Shown: positions 9,718 to 22,563, counted from the stretch's first letter. The stretch is 64,000 nt of DNA from Artocarpus heterophyllus (GCA_025403435.1 CM046330.1:29656381-29720380); one strand, 5' to 3'. The notes: generated by a model from the letters alone, not told the origin. A program made the numbers and translations.

Positions 9718-12700
9718 CAATTGTTTATGTTTTTCTATAATTGTTGTTCATGATTATTTTCATTTTTTTGGGTCGCTAACTAAATAAGACTTGAATTTAA
9801 TCTATTATTATATTGGAATGCTTGATCCATAATTGTCTTATCATTCTAATCATTAGTAACACATTGTAAGGTATGACGAGAGGTTTTCATTCGTTGTAAT
9901 ATGGAACGTAACCTAGGTTGAATGGACTAAGCTTGTGTGTTTATTTCCTTGATTAACCTATCTCTCTTATCTTAATGTTTCCATTAAATTGAATCTATAG
10001 AGCTTATTCTTTGTTATTTGAGGGAAAAAGATTAAGTGAACGGCTCGTTTTGTTTAACGACAAAGTAAAGAGACATTAGGATACCAGAGCTTGTTGCTAT
10101 CTACAGTTGGTAGTTTCGATAGATAATTGGGAACAATTTTGTAATTAATTGTATTGTTGTTATTTAGTAGTGGAGAATGATCCTTTAGCCAATTTTTTTA
10201 TCATTGTTTAATTTTCTTGTGTTTTCTTTTATTTCGTAATTTTGTTCATAATCAAAATCCCCTATCTTGTGTTTAGTTTTAGTATCAATAACTAATTAGT
10301 TAGACCCAATCTTCTGCAGGAACAATTCTTACTCATCACTACACTCAATAATGAAAACATTTTAAGTAAGGTTAATTTGGTGTCCCTCGAGACATACCAC
10401 ACGCACATGCTCACACTAAACAACTTGAGCTAGCCTCTCAAGTGGCTAACTGAAATTGCATTTGCAAAAACAAATTGTGGTAGTATCAATGGCTCAATAA
10501 TCCAAGCATAAAATAAGATGGTGACTAAAGCTGAAATAACACAGCGAGAAAACTTGTTTGATGTTAAAGGCCATAAACTTTTTGATGAACAACACGAATG
10601 GAACCACTAAAGTACACAAGTAGGATGATAAAATACTTGAACTCTTACCCAGAGTGGTCTTAGCTATAGGTATGTAGAGTACCAAGTATAGAATAAGTGA
10701 TTAGTAATGCATATATTTAAGCATTAGATCAAATATTTAAAAAAAGCATAAGGCTAAGAGGTAAATCTCATGCCCATCCTACAGACGTGGCAGGGAAACA
10801 TTACTGTTGATTTGGATGGGCTAGGGTTGTACATCAGTCGATTTTTGGTCAATCGGTTTCGAAAAAATGGAACCAAAAACTGATAGAGTGGCTAGACAGT
10901 CGGTCGATTTTCAACTGACAATAGGTTTTGTGGCAGTCGGTTTCTGTCAGTTTCTGACTAGAGTAACTAGTCGAGATACTAGAAATAATCCAATATGAGA
11001 GTATGAGTATTAAATTGGACAACCCAAATTCTTCAAAATCGTCTACCACAACAAACATCTCTCTTAGTCATTCTGGATTATACAAAGATTCAGCCCCAAG
11101 AAAGGATCGAGAAACACCTTGCCGAGCATATATATATATAAATAATATTTGTCACAACAAATGTAATATAATATATAATAGTGAAAAAAAAAAAGAAAGA
11201 AAGAAACTAATCACCTTTTTCAACTATGGAGACATCATAGCCGATGAAGGCCTCAAAAAACCAAGCCTTTGAAGAAGAAAATCGTGGGACCGATCCCAAG
11301 GAACATGATGAAGACCAAAGTGCTGCTCAGGAGTTTACTGAAGAACTTGACAAAAATTCAGCCTTTCATTATTTTATTACATGTTATAATATAGATATAT
11401 ATATAGTATAATTCACAGCCTAAGTTGTTAAAATAATGGCTGGGAAGACCCATACCGACTGACCAAGAAAGGGCTTTCTAAAATCGACTAAAAAAAATAC
11501 ATAGATGGTCAGTTTTCAATTGATTTTATTGGTTTTTGTCCTAAAAACTATTTTTTCAATTTTTTCAGCCGATTTGAAAGTCGGTTTTGGTTGGTTTTAG
11601 TTTTTTGGGGTTTTTTAATAGTCCTAGGTGGGACCATGATACTAAAAAAAACTTGGGTGTATAAATGCTCGTAGGGCTTACTAAAAGAACTCTACTTTTG
11701 CAATCCTTCTTCTCTACCCTACTTCCTTCAACTTTCTCCTTCCATACGTCTCTCCTTTTTAACTCCATGTTTCTCACTTCTTTTGTTTTTTCTGTTTCTC
11801 TTCTACGCTATATATGTGATGAAAGATCCAGTAACGGAATGACAATGATCACTTTTGGCAACGCCCGTGACGGAGATTTTCAGCGGCATCTCAGCTGAAG
11901 CTTTTTAATTCTTAATGTGTTCCTTGTTTTTAAAAATCTGAAATCAAAGACGCATTCTTGTTTTTATATTTTTCTTTGAAAGAGTTAAAAGGGTATTTTT
12001 CTTCTCAGTAAAACAATCTCTTTAAAGGTTAGCGGAGCAGAACGAAGAAGACTACCTTGTCAAATTTTTTGGGGGCTTCAATCAGTTCTTTGAAGAGGAT
12101 AGTACTTTTACGAAGAAGTTAAAAAAAGGGTGATTCAAGTTTTATTTTGAGAATTTTTTATGTTTTTTCCTTTCTAAGTTCCTTTTACCTTATTTTGATG
12201 AGGATTCATGACATGGACTCGAATTTTGACGGGTTTAAAAGGCGTTTGAATGGGGTTTACCAAAAAATATTGATAAAATATGGGAATTTTTTTTTTGTGG
12301 CAACAGATTTTAATTTTTAAAAAAGTTATTTATCATTTTTTTGGATGCTGAGAAAATGCTCAAAATAAATTATGAAGATGATCGATATTCCTTGAAACTT
12401 TACACCATGAACCTATAACAGAGTGGTAAAGTTGCAATAAACCAGCGTCTTTATCAAAAGTTCTCAAGTTTCCTCTTTTTGAAGTAGATACGATCAACAT
12501 CTAATTAGATCACCAACAAACCATAAAAAAAAACACCCTATCAAAAAAAACCACAATCCATTTCTTATTTTTAAAAACTCATCTTTGAATAAAAACTGAA
12601 ATCATCAATATCAAAACCTATTAATTTTTGAAGTTGCAATTTCAGAAAAGCCTAAACATTTCTGCTACAAATCTATTTGAAAAACTAATCTAAAACCTCA

Positions 12701-12870
12701 CTTTTTTTAAAAAAGCCAAGAATCTGTTTAACATTGTCTGTGCATAGAAAAGAATAGACTAATGGAAAAAACGAAAAAAGAAAGAAGAAAGAAGGAAGAA
12801 GGAAGAAAGGCAAAAGAAAATGGGATTGTAAGAAGATACATTACTATTTAGTGGGCCCTATGAGGTGTGA
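9718..12870. other. AT-rich stretch without recognisable genes
   Basis: I see no conserved protein or RNA gene. Contents: simple AT-rich DNA; two blocks rich in GTCGGTT/CAGTCGGT-like words (about 10830-10960 and 11450-11610) that could be ends of an old non-autonomous DNA transposon, with no clear inverted termini; a TATAAATG motif at about 11659 followed by a pyrimidine-rich tract and a 77-codon frame (11665-11898) of no known family; and a purine-rich AAGAAGG tract near 12775-12820. The five bases before Gypsy-1 (12866-12870, TGTGA) nearly match TATGA at 21944-21948. Confidence 0.6.
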
Positions 12871-15069
12871 TGTCACGCCGCGGAGTACGGGAAGTGACGT
12901 GGCGGATTATTTAAATTAATTAAAGGAGAATTTAATTTAAAATCAAGAGTTTAGGGGTTAAGTCAAATAATAAAAATATAAAAGTTTCAAAACTACATTG
13001 TGTAAGAGAATTCATAAACATTAAGCAATTAATAAAATAGGAAAGAACCGCGAGTATGGGTCCCACTGACCCACAACTTGTGCACACACATAGTACTAAC
13101 AATATAATAATACAACCACAGTCCAAGCATAAAGACAGTTAAAAACATTACATGCCTTGGTCAAATAGTACAATTAATTTACTAATCCTACTACTGCTCC
13201 TGAGTTCGGTCTGTTGAGTCCTCTCTGAACCTAAATGGAAATCCACTTAGAGGGGGAATTTAAAACAAAGAAAATGTGAGCGAAAGGCTCAATAGGACTA
13301 TATTTTAATAAATCATTTAATTTAAAGAAAAATCTCATTATTCAGGGAATTATATAAAAGAAATATTGAATAAATAAATAAATTTAAATAAAACCGTTTT
13401 TACTCAAAACAGTTTATTCGGTCGACCAGAAATATCATCATTTTCTTTTCCTACGCAAACCATAAGGATATCACCACCGTAGTGGCCCAACTGGGTTTCG
13501 GGACCTGCCCCCAAGGTCGATCGCTACACGACCCGATCTTTGATATGGCATCATGCCCTTATATTCATTTCTATTATCACACAAAGTCCATTTACTACAT
13601 ATTCTCATTCACATTCATTATGAAATTCATTATGAAGTTCACTTCAATTCACGGTTTACAAAAATAACCGATAAAATCTCATTTTTCAATCAATCGTTGA
13701 AAACATTTTTACAGAAACCCTTTTCAAGGCCAAATCATTTTGAAACTGGGTTACCAAAGATAGGATAGAAGTCCTACCTCGATACTCGTGCTGGTGTCCT
13801 ACACTGTAATCCCGGTTCGCTATACGTTAGCTCCGTGAAACCACGAATGATCCTAGATACACACTAAGTCGATCAATATATAGTTTGAGACATTCTATAT
13901 TACTAAACCATTTCATGATGTCCTAGTGTGCCGTTTGCATCTTTAAAATCATTTTACAAGGTTGGAATTTCAATCGGGGTTCAAAACAGTGAAAACGGGT
14001 GAAAAACCACAAAGATTCCCATGCCCGGTCGGCCTGTCGAATGCCCTGCTTTGACCGGTCGAACTGTGCAGTTCGGCCTACCGAAAACCAGGTCTAGTCG
14101 GCCAGACATTTCCTAAGTTCGGCCTGCCGAATGGTGTAGTTTGGCCTGCCGATCCTTTGAATCCTGCCTACTGAACACGTAGTTCGGCCTACCGAATTGG
14201 AAAACCCAGAAATTTCAGCCACGGGTTTTGGTTCTCCCAAAATCCAAATCTTGATTTTAACTTGTTTTTCTCAATTCTCAGGCATGGAAAATAATCATAA
14301 ATGATAGAAAAACATAATAGAACACTTTTGGACTCATTTAAACAAGATTTATACATAAAAATCTCAAAAATCCAAAAATGAGAAAAAATGAGGAAAAATG
14401 AAAAATCTTGAATCTAATCCGTTTTTCTTCAATCCAAGCTTAGATTCTAGTTGTTCTAAGTTCATTTAACTCAAACCAAGAGTTTTCTAAGCTTAAACAA
14501 ACCTAGATTTCAAAAATGCACAAAATTGAAAATTTTGTAAAAAGTTTAGAAATTTCAAATCTAACCTCGAATCGGAGCTTCAATCCACGTTCTTGGTTGT
14601 CAAATCATGTCACCAAGCTTCCTTCTTGCTAACTCGAAGCATGGATTCAAATTTTGATTTAAAAATTTGAGAGATAAATTGAGAGAGAAGAGAGAAACCG
14701 AGAGAGAACGAGAGGGAGTGATCACGGGTGGGAGAGGAGGAGAGAGAGAGTGAGAGCTGAGAGTAAAGAGAGAGGAAGGGGAGAGATAATAAATAGAGAG
14801 AAACGATAGGCAGTTTTACTATGCGAAAACCAAATGCCACCCACGGTTTTGTAAAACAGAATATTTTTAACATTTTACAACTGTTGTGCTTTAAAAATCA
14901 AAACATTATTTTAAAACAATAAGAAATCATTTGAATTTATCAAATTAACAAAACAACTTAAAATTCAAAATTTAACCAAATAATCAAATTAATGTTGAAA
15001 CATTAATTATGGCACACTAATTCATCATTTTACATCACAATAACATTAAATAAATTTCAGGGCGTTACA
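12871..15069 (-). repeat. 3' LTR of Gypsy-1
   Basis: The copy is 2199 bp. On the element strand it starts TGTAACGCCC (right edge) and ends GGCGTGACA (left edge), so its ends are inverted repeats of about 10 bp. It contains the palindrome array 14023-14200 and a GA-rich (CT-rich on the element strand) tract around 14660-14790 beside a TATA-like box, probably the promoter. Confidence 0.92.
14023..14200. repeat. GC-rich near-palindrome array (Gypsy-1 3' LTR)
   Basis: Units include TTCGGCCTACCGAA (14072), TTCGGCCTGCCGAA (14118), TTTGGCCTGCCGAT (14140) and TTCGGCCTACCGAA (14183). Neighbouring units are often about 22 bp apart. The unit is the reverse complement of that in the copia arrays. Confidence 0.88.
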
Positions 15070-15085
15070 ACTCTCCACCCCTAAA
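15070..15085 (-). other. Polypurine tract of Gypsy-1
   Basis: On the minus strand it reads CTTTTAGGGGTGGAGAGT, abutting the 3' LTR. The same tract occurs at 52085-52102 in Gypsy-3. Confidence 0.85.
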
Positions 15086-15117
15086 AGAAATTTCGCCCTC
15101 GAAATTTACAACTCAAT

Positions 15118-16700
15118 TCAGAAACAAAACAAACGCGGATACAATTCCCGCATACTCGACTCTAGTTCCCAAGTGGCTTCATCAACCCTGTGATGTTGTC
15201 ACACGACCTTTACCAGCGGTATCTCACGACGACGCAAACTGATCACTTTCCGTTGAATGATCTGAATCGGCACTTCTTCATACATCGTATCCTCTCGAAC
15301 CTGCACATCGCAAAATGAAACTATCTTACCCTGCTTAGGTGGACACTTCCTAAGCATCGACACATGGAACACGTCATGAACGTGAGAGAGTTTGGGCGGA
15401 AGGTCGAGCCGATAAGCAACCACACCAATACGCTGAGTGATCTCAAACGGTCCAATATACCTCGGTGCAAGCTTTCCACTCACTCCGAATCGCATAGTTC
15501 CTTTACGAGGTGATATCTTCAAGAGAACGAAATCTCCAACCACAAACTCTAAGGGTCTACATCTTCTATCCATATAACTCTTCTGTCGACTCTGAGCTGC
15601 CCTCAATCGATCTCGAATCACAGCGACTTTCTCGTTACTATCACGGATCTCATTTGGCCCAAGAATAACCCTGTCTTTCAGCTTTGCCCAACACACTGGT
15701 GACCGACACGGTCGCCCATACAACGCGTCAAATGGTGCCATATCAATACTCACCCGATAGCTATTGTTGTACGCGAATTCTGTTAGATGCAAATATTTCT
15801 TCCAATTCCCGTCGAAGTCTAACGCACAGGCACGTAACATATCCTCGAGAGTCTGAATAACCTGCTCAGACTGCCCATCAGTCTGAGGATGAAACGCCGT
15901 ACTGAAGTTCAAATTCGTACCTAAAGCCTCCTGAAAACTCCTCCAGTACTTAGCATTAAACCTGGTGTCTCGATCAGAAGTGATGGACAAAGGAACTCCA
16001 TGCAAGCTCACTATGTTCTGCAGATACAAATCCCCGAGAATCCTCCTCGAACATGTCAACCTGAACGGAATGAAATACGTCGATTTCGTCAACGTGTCGA
16101 CCATGACCCAAACTGCATCATGCCGCTGCTCTGTCCTCTGCAAACCTATGAGAAAATCCATCGTCACATGCTCCCATTTCCACCCCGGAATAGGAAGCGG
16201 CTGAAGCTGACCTGTAGGCTTCTGATGCTCGGCTTTCACCTGAAGACCCGTCGTACACTTGGCCACGTACTCTTGAACATCTTTCTTCATGCCTCTCCAC
16301 CAATATTGCCTCTTTAAATCATGATACATCTTTGTGCTCCCTGGATGAATAGCGAACTAAGACCTATGAGCTTCGTCCAAAACGGCTTTCGTCACCTCGG
16401 CGATAGCTGGAACTACGAGACGCTCTCAAAAATACAGCAATCCATCTGCATGCACACTTCATTCTTCAAACCACTCTCCGTTCTGAATCCGAGACCAAAT
16501 CCCCTACAAATGCTGATCCTGCCACTGATTTTGCTTCACCATCTGAACAAGAGCTGGGGTCTTCTCCACATGATATACCGAAACTTGATCATAGTCTTCA
16601 TGATACCGTAGCCCATACTCGCTCACTATCGCATCCCTGCTTCAGTCCTCAAAGCCAAACAAGCGAGAATCCCTAAAGATTTCTTGCTAAGCGCATCCGC
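15118..16700 (-). pseudogene. pol: Gypsy-1 integrase with C-terminal chromodomain-like tail (broken)
   Basis: The longest open part is 15199-16329. It contains the H2C2-side residues (CTTGLQVKAEHQKP, with one zinc-site Cys apparently changed to Gly), the DDE core (VTMDFLIGL, SDRDTRFNAKYW, HPQTDGQSEQVIQTLED, all three acidic residues present) and the GPF module (RYIGPFEITQRIG). Two stops cut it: TAG at 16357-16359, where the sister copy has a Gln codon CAG, and a TGA in place of Trp just below 15199. The reading frame beyond that stop runs to 15118 and encodes the W-rich tail EEATWELESSMREL-like typical of Tekay chromodomains. Such tails are thought to steer integration to heterochromatin. Confidence 0.9.
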
Positions 16701-17830
16701 GACCACATTAGCTTTCCCAAGATGATACTACAACGCGAAATCATAATCCTCCATATACTCTATCCATCTACGCTGCCTCAAATTAAGATCCCTTTGAGTG
16801 AACAGATATCTCAAACTCTTATGATCAGAGAAGACCTGAAATGACGCTCCATACAAATAACACCTCCAAATCTTTAACGCGTGAATCACCGTCGTGAGCT
16901 CCAAGTCATGAGTAAGATAATTCCGCTCGTGAGGTCGTAGCTGTCTCAATCTGTACGCAACCACGCGTCCATGTTGCATCACCACGCACCCAAGTCTGCG
17001 TCCTGAAGCGTCTGCGTAAACCTCATACAGCTCGTCATTGCTAGGAATAACCAACACTGGAGCTGAAGTCAACCGGTTCTTCAATTCCTGAAAAGCAAGC
17101 TCGTATTCTTCACCCCACTCAAACCTGACATTTTTCTTGATCAATCTCGTCAACGGAGCTGCAATCTTTGAAAAATCCTTTACAAATTTCCTGTAATAAC
17201 TAGCAAGACCTAAGAAGCTGTGAATCTCCACTACATTCCTTGGTCGTTCCCATTCCACTATGCCTTCAATCTTGGACGGATCCACAGAAATACCATGCTC
17301 TGAGATGACATAACCTAGAAATTTGACCTCAGTTAACCGAAACTCGCACTTTTCCCTCTCAGCATACAACTGGTGCTCCCGCAGAGTTTGAAGCACGATC
17401 CGGAGATGCTGCTCATGCTCCTCCCAAGTCTTAGAATACACTAGAATGTCAACGATGAACACGATCACAAACTGATCCAGATACGGCCTAAATATCCTAT
17501 TCATCAAATCCATGAAAGCTGTCAAAGCGTTTGTCAACCCAAACGACATAACCAGAAACTCAAAATACCCATACCGAGTCCTAAAAGCTGTCTTGGGAAT
17601 ATCCTCTTCCTTAATCCTGAGCTGATGGTAACCTGACTGCAAATTAATCTTTGAGAAGTACTGCGAACCTCCCAACTGATCAAACAACTCATCGATCCTA
17701 GGCAAGGGATACTTATTCTTCACTGTAACACGATTCAGCTGTTGATAATCCATACACAACCTGAGAGTCCCATCATGTTTCTTAGCAAACAAAACCGGTG
17801 TTCCCCACAGAGATGTGCTATTCTGAATAT
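16620..17830 (-). pseudogene. pol: Gypsy-1 reverse transcriptase-RNase H, catalytic Asp lost
   Basis: The open block 16728-17792 reads [19 protein letters not shown], then [17 protein letters not shown], then the palm. The catalytic box is FIVDILVYS where the family has F-I-D-D: the first Asp is Val, which should abolish polymerisation. RNase H follows ([19 protein letters not shown], then [20 protein letters not shown] and SDHKSLRYL). The segment towards 16620 links to the integrase but is frame-broken. The point mutation lies in an otherwise long open block. Confidence 0.92.
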
Positions 17831-18560
17831 ACCCTTTATCAGTAAGCTCCTAAAGTTGCTTCCTCAATTCTTTCATTTCTATCGGCGCCATCCGATAAGG
17901 TGCCATAGAAATCGGTGCTGTCCCCAGAAACAACTCAATACCAAAGTCAATTTCCCGATACGGTGGTAATCCTGGCAACTCGTCGGGGAAGACATCCTTG
18001 AACTCATCAATCATCGGAATCACTACACTTCCACTCAAAGCATAGGGCTCGCACTCTAGATTCGCAAGAAAAACACAACAAACTAGATTTCTTCGCCCTC
18101 CAAGATATGAATTCATGAGACGCTCACTCATTAACCAATCACCACCACCCTAATAAGTGATCATCGTCCCCCTATCAAACACTAGGGTCACTTTTCTAAG
18201 TTGGCAGTTTACAACTGCGTTATACCTGGACAACCAGTCCATCCCTAGAATTACATTATATAAGCTTATGGGGAGTACAATCAAATCACTTTTCAAAATC
18301 TCATCCCCAATCTTTATTTTACAAGATTTACAGACGCAATTCACACACACCCACCCCAAGGGAAAAGTTATGACTAGGGGTTCATTAAACTCTTATATAT
18401 CTAATCTCAAGGCATGTACAAAAGAACTCAAAATGAGAGAATGAGAGGCACCTGTATCAAATAAAACACGAGCTAAAGATTGAGAAACTAAGACCGTACC
18501 ATCGACAACCACGTTACTAGTCTGAGAATCTAGACCACCCGATGCCGTTGCATGAACCTG
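17830..18560 (-). pseudogene. pol: Gypsy-1 aspartic protease and RT N-terminus (broken)
   Basis: The minus strand encodes LARVLFDTGASHSL near 18440-18480 (the DTG active site is intact), then a zone-typical LPISLYNVILGMDWLSRYNAV (18150-18359) and VFPDELPGLPPYREIDFGIEL leading into RT (17850-18131). A stop and frame changes split the three pieces. The enzyme would cut the Gag-Pol polyprotein. It matches the copy at 48254-49123 of Gypsy-3. Confidence 0.88.
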
Positions 18561-18639
18561 CACTGGTGCTTTTTCTTTTCCTCTGCCAACATTTCTAGGT
18601 CCTGGATTATTTTGCCGAAACTATTGAGACAGAGATGAT

Positions 18640-19671
18640 TGCACACTAGCTGCACTCAATGCCCGATACTGAGGGACGCTACGCTGGAAATGCTGCGGCT
18701 GCTGCCCTCATGTCGGATATGAAAACTACTGAAGGGAGAACTGAGGATACTGTAACTACGGATACTGTTGAGGCTGAGGCTGACGACTTGCATCTTCTCC
18801 GGTCTGAGATCCAAGACGGGCACTCCTGATTGGGCAATTCCTCTTGATGTGTCCGGGCTACTGACAAAAATGACTATGAAAGCTGTAGGGATTGCTGCGC
18901 CCGGTACCAGATGAACTGCTGCTACCACTTTTCGCGCCACCCTGCTTGTTCTTTCCTGGAGTTGGATGGCTACTGGTGCTCTACCTACAGCTCCTCTGCG
19001 ATCCTCCTGAAGCCTTTGCTCTATCCTCACAATACTGCGCATAATCATTTTCCACTGATATTGTTGACGACACAAGCTCTCCAAAATTCCTAAGTCACAA
19101 AGCAACCACCTATCGCTGAATAGGAGCCTTGAGCCCTTCCTGAAACTAAATGCACCTCTCACGTTCCGAGGCCACTACTGATGGAGCAAACCTGGCCAAC
19201 TCATTAAATCTTGCCTCATATTCCCGAACTAACAAATCACCCTGCTACAACCTGTAGAACTCAGCTACCTTCTGATCTCTATACCCCTACGAAAAATACC
19301 GGTCATAGAACAGCTCCTCGAATCTGTCCCAACCGATATCGCCACCGCGTTCCAAATGCTTAGCTTGTTTCCACCAAGTATTAGCACCACCCTCGAGCTT
19401 ATATGCAGCAAACTCCACACAATACTCATCAGGAACACCAAGGATATCGAAATGCTTCACGATCGAGTCTAACTAATATTCTGTCATTACCATCAAAAGT
19501 CAGAATAGACACACGTCGGAATTCCTTAAAATACGTATGCCGACGACCGACATTAGAATCCTCCGGTCTAGCACTGGCTGCCATCTACCAAAAAGCCGTC
19601 AATATAGACCTTATCATACCTTCATCATTTCTGAACTCAACGTCAGCTGTCAAACGACGTCTAGGTGCCAT
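18640..19671 (-). pseudogene. gag: Gypsy-1 Gag (broken)
   Basis: The start is the CAT at 19669-19671 (MAPRRR), matching the Gypsy-3 Gag start at 47196. The capsid domain is spread over several frames, for example FKEF and ILTFDG near 19500-19550. A CCHC-like knuckle (C-H-F-C-Q-x-P-G-H-I-K-R-N-C in the sister) lies near 18850 with the first residues changed. The C-terminal part is a Gln/Pro/Ser-rich linker. Stops are frequent, many at positions where the sister family has CAG or TGG. Gag would assemble the particle; this copy cannot be translated through. Confidence 0.82.
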
Positions 19672-19776
19672 TCTCTCACTTTTGAAAACAAAATTTGGAC
19701 TGCTAGAGGTATTTTATTGTCATACCTATGTGTTCACAATTCCCAAGGTTTATAACCTTGATCTTGGATACCATTT

Positions 19777-21943
19777 TGTCACGCCTCGGAGTACAGGAGG
19801 TGACGTGGTGGATTATTTAAATTAATTAAAGGATAATTTAATTCAAAATCAAGAGTTTAGGGGTTAAGTCGGATAATAAAAATATGAAAGTTTCAAAACT
19901 ACATTGTGTAAGAGAATTCATAAACATTAAGCAATCAATAAAATAGGAAAGAACCGCGAGTATGGGTCCCACTGACCCACAACTTGTGCACACACATAGT
20001 ACTGACAATATAATAATACAACCACAGTCCAAGCATAAAGACAGTTAAAAACATTACATGCCTTGGTCAAATAGTACAATTAATCTACTAATCCTACTAC
20101 TGCTCCTGAGTTCGGTCTGTTGAGTCCTCTCTGAACCTAAATAGAAATCCACCAAGAGGGGGAATTTAAAAACAATGAAAATGTGAGCGAAAGGCTCAAT
20201 AGGACTATATTTTAATAAATCATTTAATTTAAAGAAAAATCTCATTATTCAGGGAATTATATAAAAGAAACTTTGAATAAATAAATAAATTTAAATAAAA
20301 CCATTTTTACCCAAAACAGTTTATTCGGTCAACCAGAAATATCGTCATTTTCTTTTCCTAGGCAAACCATAAGAATATCACCACCGTAGTGGCTCAGCTG
20401 GGTTTCGGGACCTACCTCCAAGGTCGATCGCTACACGACCCGATCTCTGATATGATATCATGCCCTTATATTCATTTCTATTATCACACAAAGTCCATTT
20501 ACCAGATATTCTCATTAACATTCATTATAAAGTTCACTTCAATTCATAGTTGACAAAAATAACCGATAAAATCTCATTTTTCAATCAATCGTTGAAAACA
20601 TTTTTACAGAAACCCTTTTCAAGGCCAAATCATTTTGAAACTGGGTTACCAAAGATAGGGTAGAAGTCCTACCTCGATACTCATGCCGGTGCCCCACACC
20701 GTAATCCCGGTTCGCTATACGTTAGCTCCGTGAAACCATGAATGATCCTAGATACACACTAAATCGATCAATATATAGTTTGAGACATTCTATGTTACTA
20801 AACCATTTCATGATGTCCTAGTGTGCCGTTTGCATCTTTAAAATCATTTTACAAGGTTGGAATTTCAATCGGGGTTCAAAACAGTGAAAACGGGTGAAAA
20901 ACCATAAGGATTCCCATGCCCGACCGGCCTACCGAACGCCCTGCTTCGGCCGGCTGAACTGTGCAGTTCGGCCTGCCAGAAACCAGGTCCGGCCGGCGGG
21001 ACATTTCTCAGGTTCGGCCTACCAAATGGTGCAGTTCGGCCTGCTGATCCTTTGAATCTGGCCTGTCGAACTGGAAAAACCCAGAAATTTCAGCCACGGG
21101 TTTTGGTTCTCCCAAAATCCAAATCTTGATTTTAACCTGTTTTTCTCAATTCTTAGGCATGGAAAACAATCATAGATGATAGAAAAACATAATATAACAC
21201 TTTTGGACTCATTTAAACAAGATTTAAACACAAAAATCTCAAAAATCCAAAAATGGAGAAAAATGAGGAAAAATGAAAAATCTTGAATCTAATATGTTTT
21301 TCTTCAATCCAAGCTTAGATTCTAGTTGTTCTAAGTTCATTTAACTCAAACCAAGAGTTTTGTAAGCTCAAACAAACATAGATTTTAAAAATGTACAAAA
21401 TTGAAAATTTTGAAAAAGTTTAGAAATTTCAAAACTAACCTCGAATCGAAGCTTCAATCTGCGTTCTTGGTTGTCAAATCACGTCCCTGAGCTTCCTTCT
21501 TACTAACCCGAAGCTTGGATTCGAATTTTGATTCTAAAATTTGAGAGAGACATTGAGAGAGAAGAGAGAAATCGAGAGAGAATGAGAGAAAGTGATCACG
21601 GGTGGGAGAGGAGGAGAGAGAGAGTGAGAGCTGAGAGTGAAGAGAGAGGAAGGGGAGAGAAAATAAATAGAGAGAAACGTTGGGCGGTTTTACTGCGCGA
21701 AAACCAAATGCCACCCACGGTTTTGTAAAATAGAATATTTTTAACATTTTACAACTATTGTGCTTTAAAACTCAAAACATTATTTTAAAACAATAAGAAA
21801 TCATTTGAATTTATCAAATTAACAAAACAACCTAAAATTCAAAATTTAATCAAATAATCAAATTAATGTTGAAACATTAATTATGACACACTAATTCATC
21901 ATTTTACATCACAATAACATTAAATAAATTTCGGGGCGTTAAA
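19777..21943 (-). repeat. 5' LTR of Gypsy-1
   Basis: The copy is 2167 bp and matches 12871-15069 closely with scattered substitutions and small indels. The terminal trinucleotide of the element-strand start has changed (TTTAACGCC rather than TGTAACGCC). To its left, on the element strand, is a decayed primer site (TGGTATCCAAGATC). Confidence 0.92.
20918..21072. repeat. GC-rich near-palindrome array (Gypsy-1 5' LTR)
   Basis: Units include ACCGGCCTACCGAA, TTCGGCCTGCC, TTCGGCCTACCAAA and TTCGGCCTGCTGAT. It is shorter by about one unit than the array in the partner LTR. Confidence 0.85.
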
Positions 21944-22353
21944 TATGAAGCATGTCAGACCACAAATCTTATTTCAAAGGCAAAAGATAAACAACTTTGT
22001 TTCAATTTAGGCCCCATAAGCCGTACAAGTAAGCGGTCCACCTAAGCTGCCGCATAGGTGGGAGGGCACCTCTAGTGCCTTACAATCTCATTCTTTAAAT
22101 TCTAAATATTTTTTAAAATGTTTTCACATAACTTTTAAGGTAAAAATTTTAAAAATATTTACAGCATAATTTTTTTAAAATTTTTATTTTTTAAAACAAA
22201 ATCATTTTGAAAAAATTACGAAATAAAAATATATCTGGTTCAAACATTTATAGTGGCAGGAACAAAAATTATCAACAATGAGATAAGGTATCATGAAAAT
22301 TTAAGCTTACATTGCATTAGGTTACTGACAATATGATTTATCATAGTATATAT
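21944..22353. other. Intervening stretch, nothing recognised
   Basis: A short GC-richer block (about 22010-22080, containing CTGCCGCATAGGTGGGAGG) is followed by AT-rich DNA. I see no gene or transposon terminus. Confidence 0.5.
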
Positions 22354-22560
22354 TGTTGGAAAATAAACATATTATCCTTGAAATATTCAGTTGTGCTATA
22401 TTAGGAGTATATAACGTTGACTTCCTCAAATTATGGTGTAATTATTTAGGAAACTTTGTTTCTATTTTTTTATGTAATCAGACTTGTAATCAGCTCATAA
22501 TTTTGTATATAAGTCGTGTTTAGGCTAACCTAATATACAGATTTTTTTTCTCTCAAAGCA
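22354..22560 (+). repeat. 5' LTR of Copia-5
   Basis: It starts TGTTGGAAAATAAACA and ends CTCTCAAAGCA. A TATA-like sequence (TGTATATAAG) lies near 22505. Its boundaries are set by the TG...CA ends and the primer site three bases beyond. Confidence 0.75.
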
Positions 22561-22563
22561 ATA

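Larger units (their letters stand above)
12871..21943 (-). mobile_element. Gypsy-1: Ty3/gypsy chromovirus (Tekay/Del-like)
   Basis: A complete but inactive minus-strand element: 3' LTR 12871-15069, pol and gag 15118-19671, 5' LTR 19777-21943. Pol order PR-RT-RNase H-IN and a C-terminal chromodomain-like segment (DRKV..LRRREIPLVKV then W-x-H-H) point to the Tekay/Del clade of chromoviruses. The flanking 5-mers TGTGA and TATGA differ at one base, so a decayed 5-bp target duplication is likely. It is the same family as Gypsy-3 (44942-54262). The RT active site is mutated and many stops are present. Confidence 0.93.

Noticed and set aside
9960..10330. Stretch resembling the leader or LTR end of an Athila/Ogre-like gypsy element
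   Set aside because: The resemblance is only in loose T-rich wording; no primer site, LTR end or coding remnant was found.
11665..11898. 77-codon frame after a TATAAATG and a pyrimidine tract, possibly a host gene exon
   Set aside because: No recognisable domain or splice context, low-complexity Ser/Phe/Leu composition. Mentioned only within the stretch 9718-12870.
13482..13768. Frames inside Gypsy LTRs such as 13482-13768, 14610-14873 and 21454-21747
   Set aside because: They sit in non-coding LTR sequence and are shared only as LTR similarity; the Leu/Ser-rich ones come from the CT tract.
12866..21948. Perfect target-site duplication for Gypsy-1
   Set aside because: The flanking 5-mers TGTGA and TATGA differ at one base, so it is only a probable duplication.
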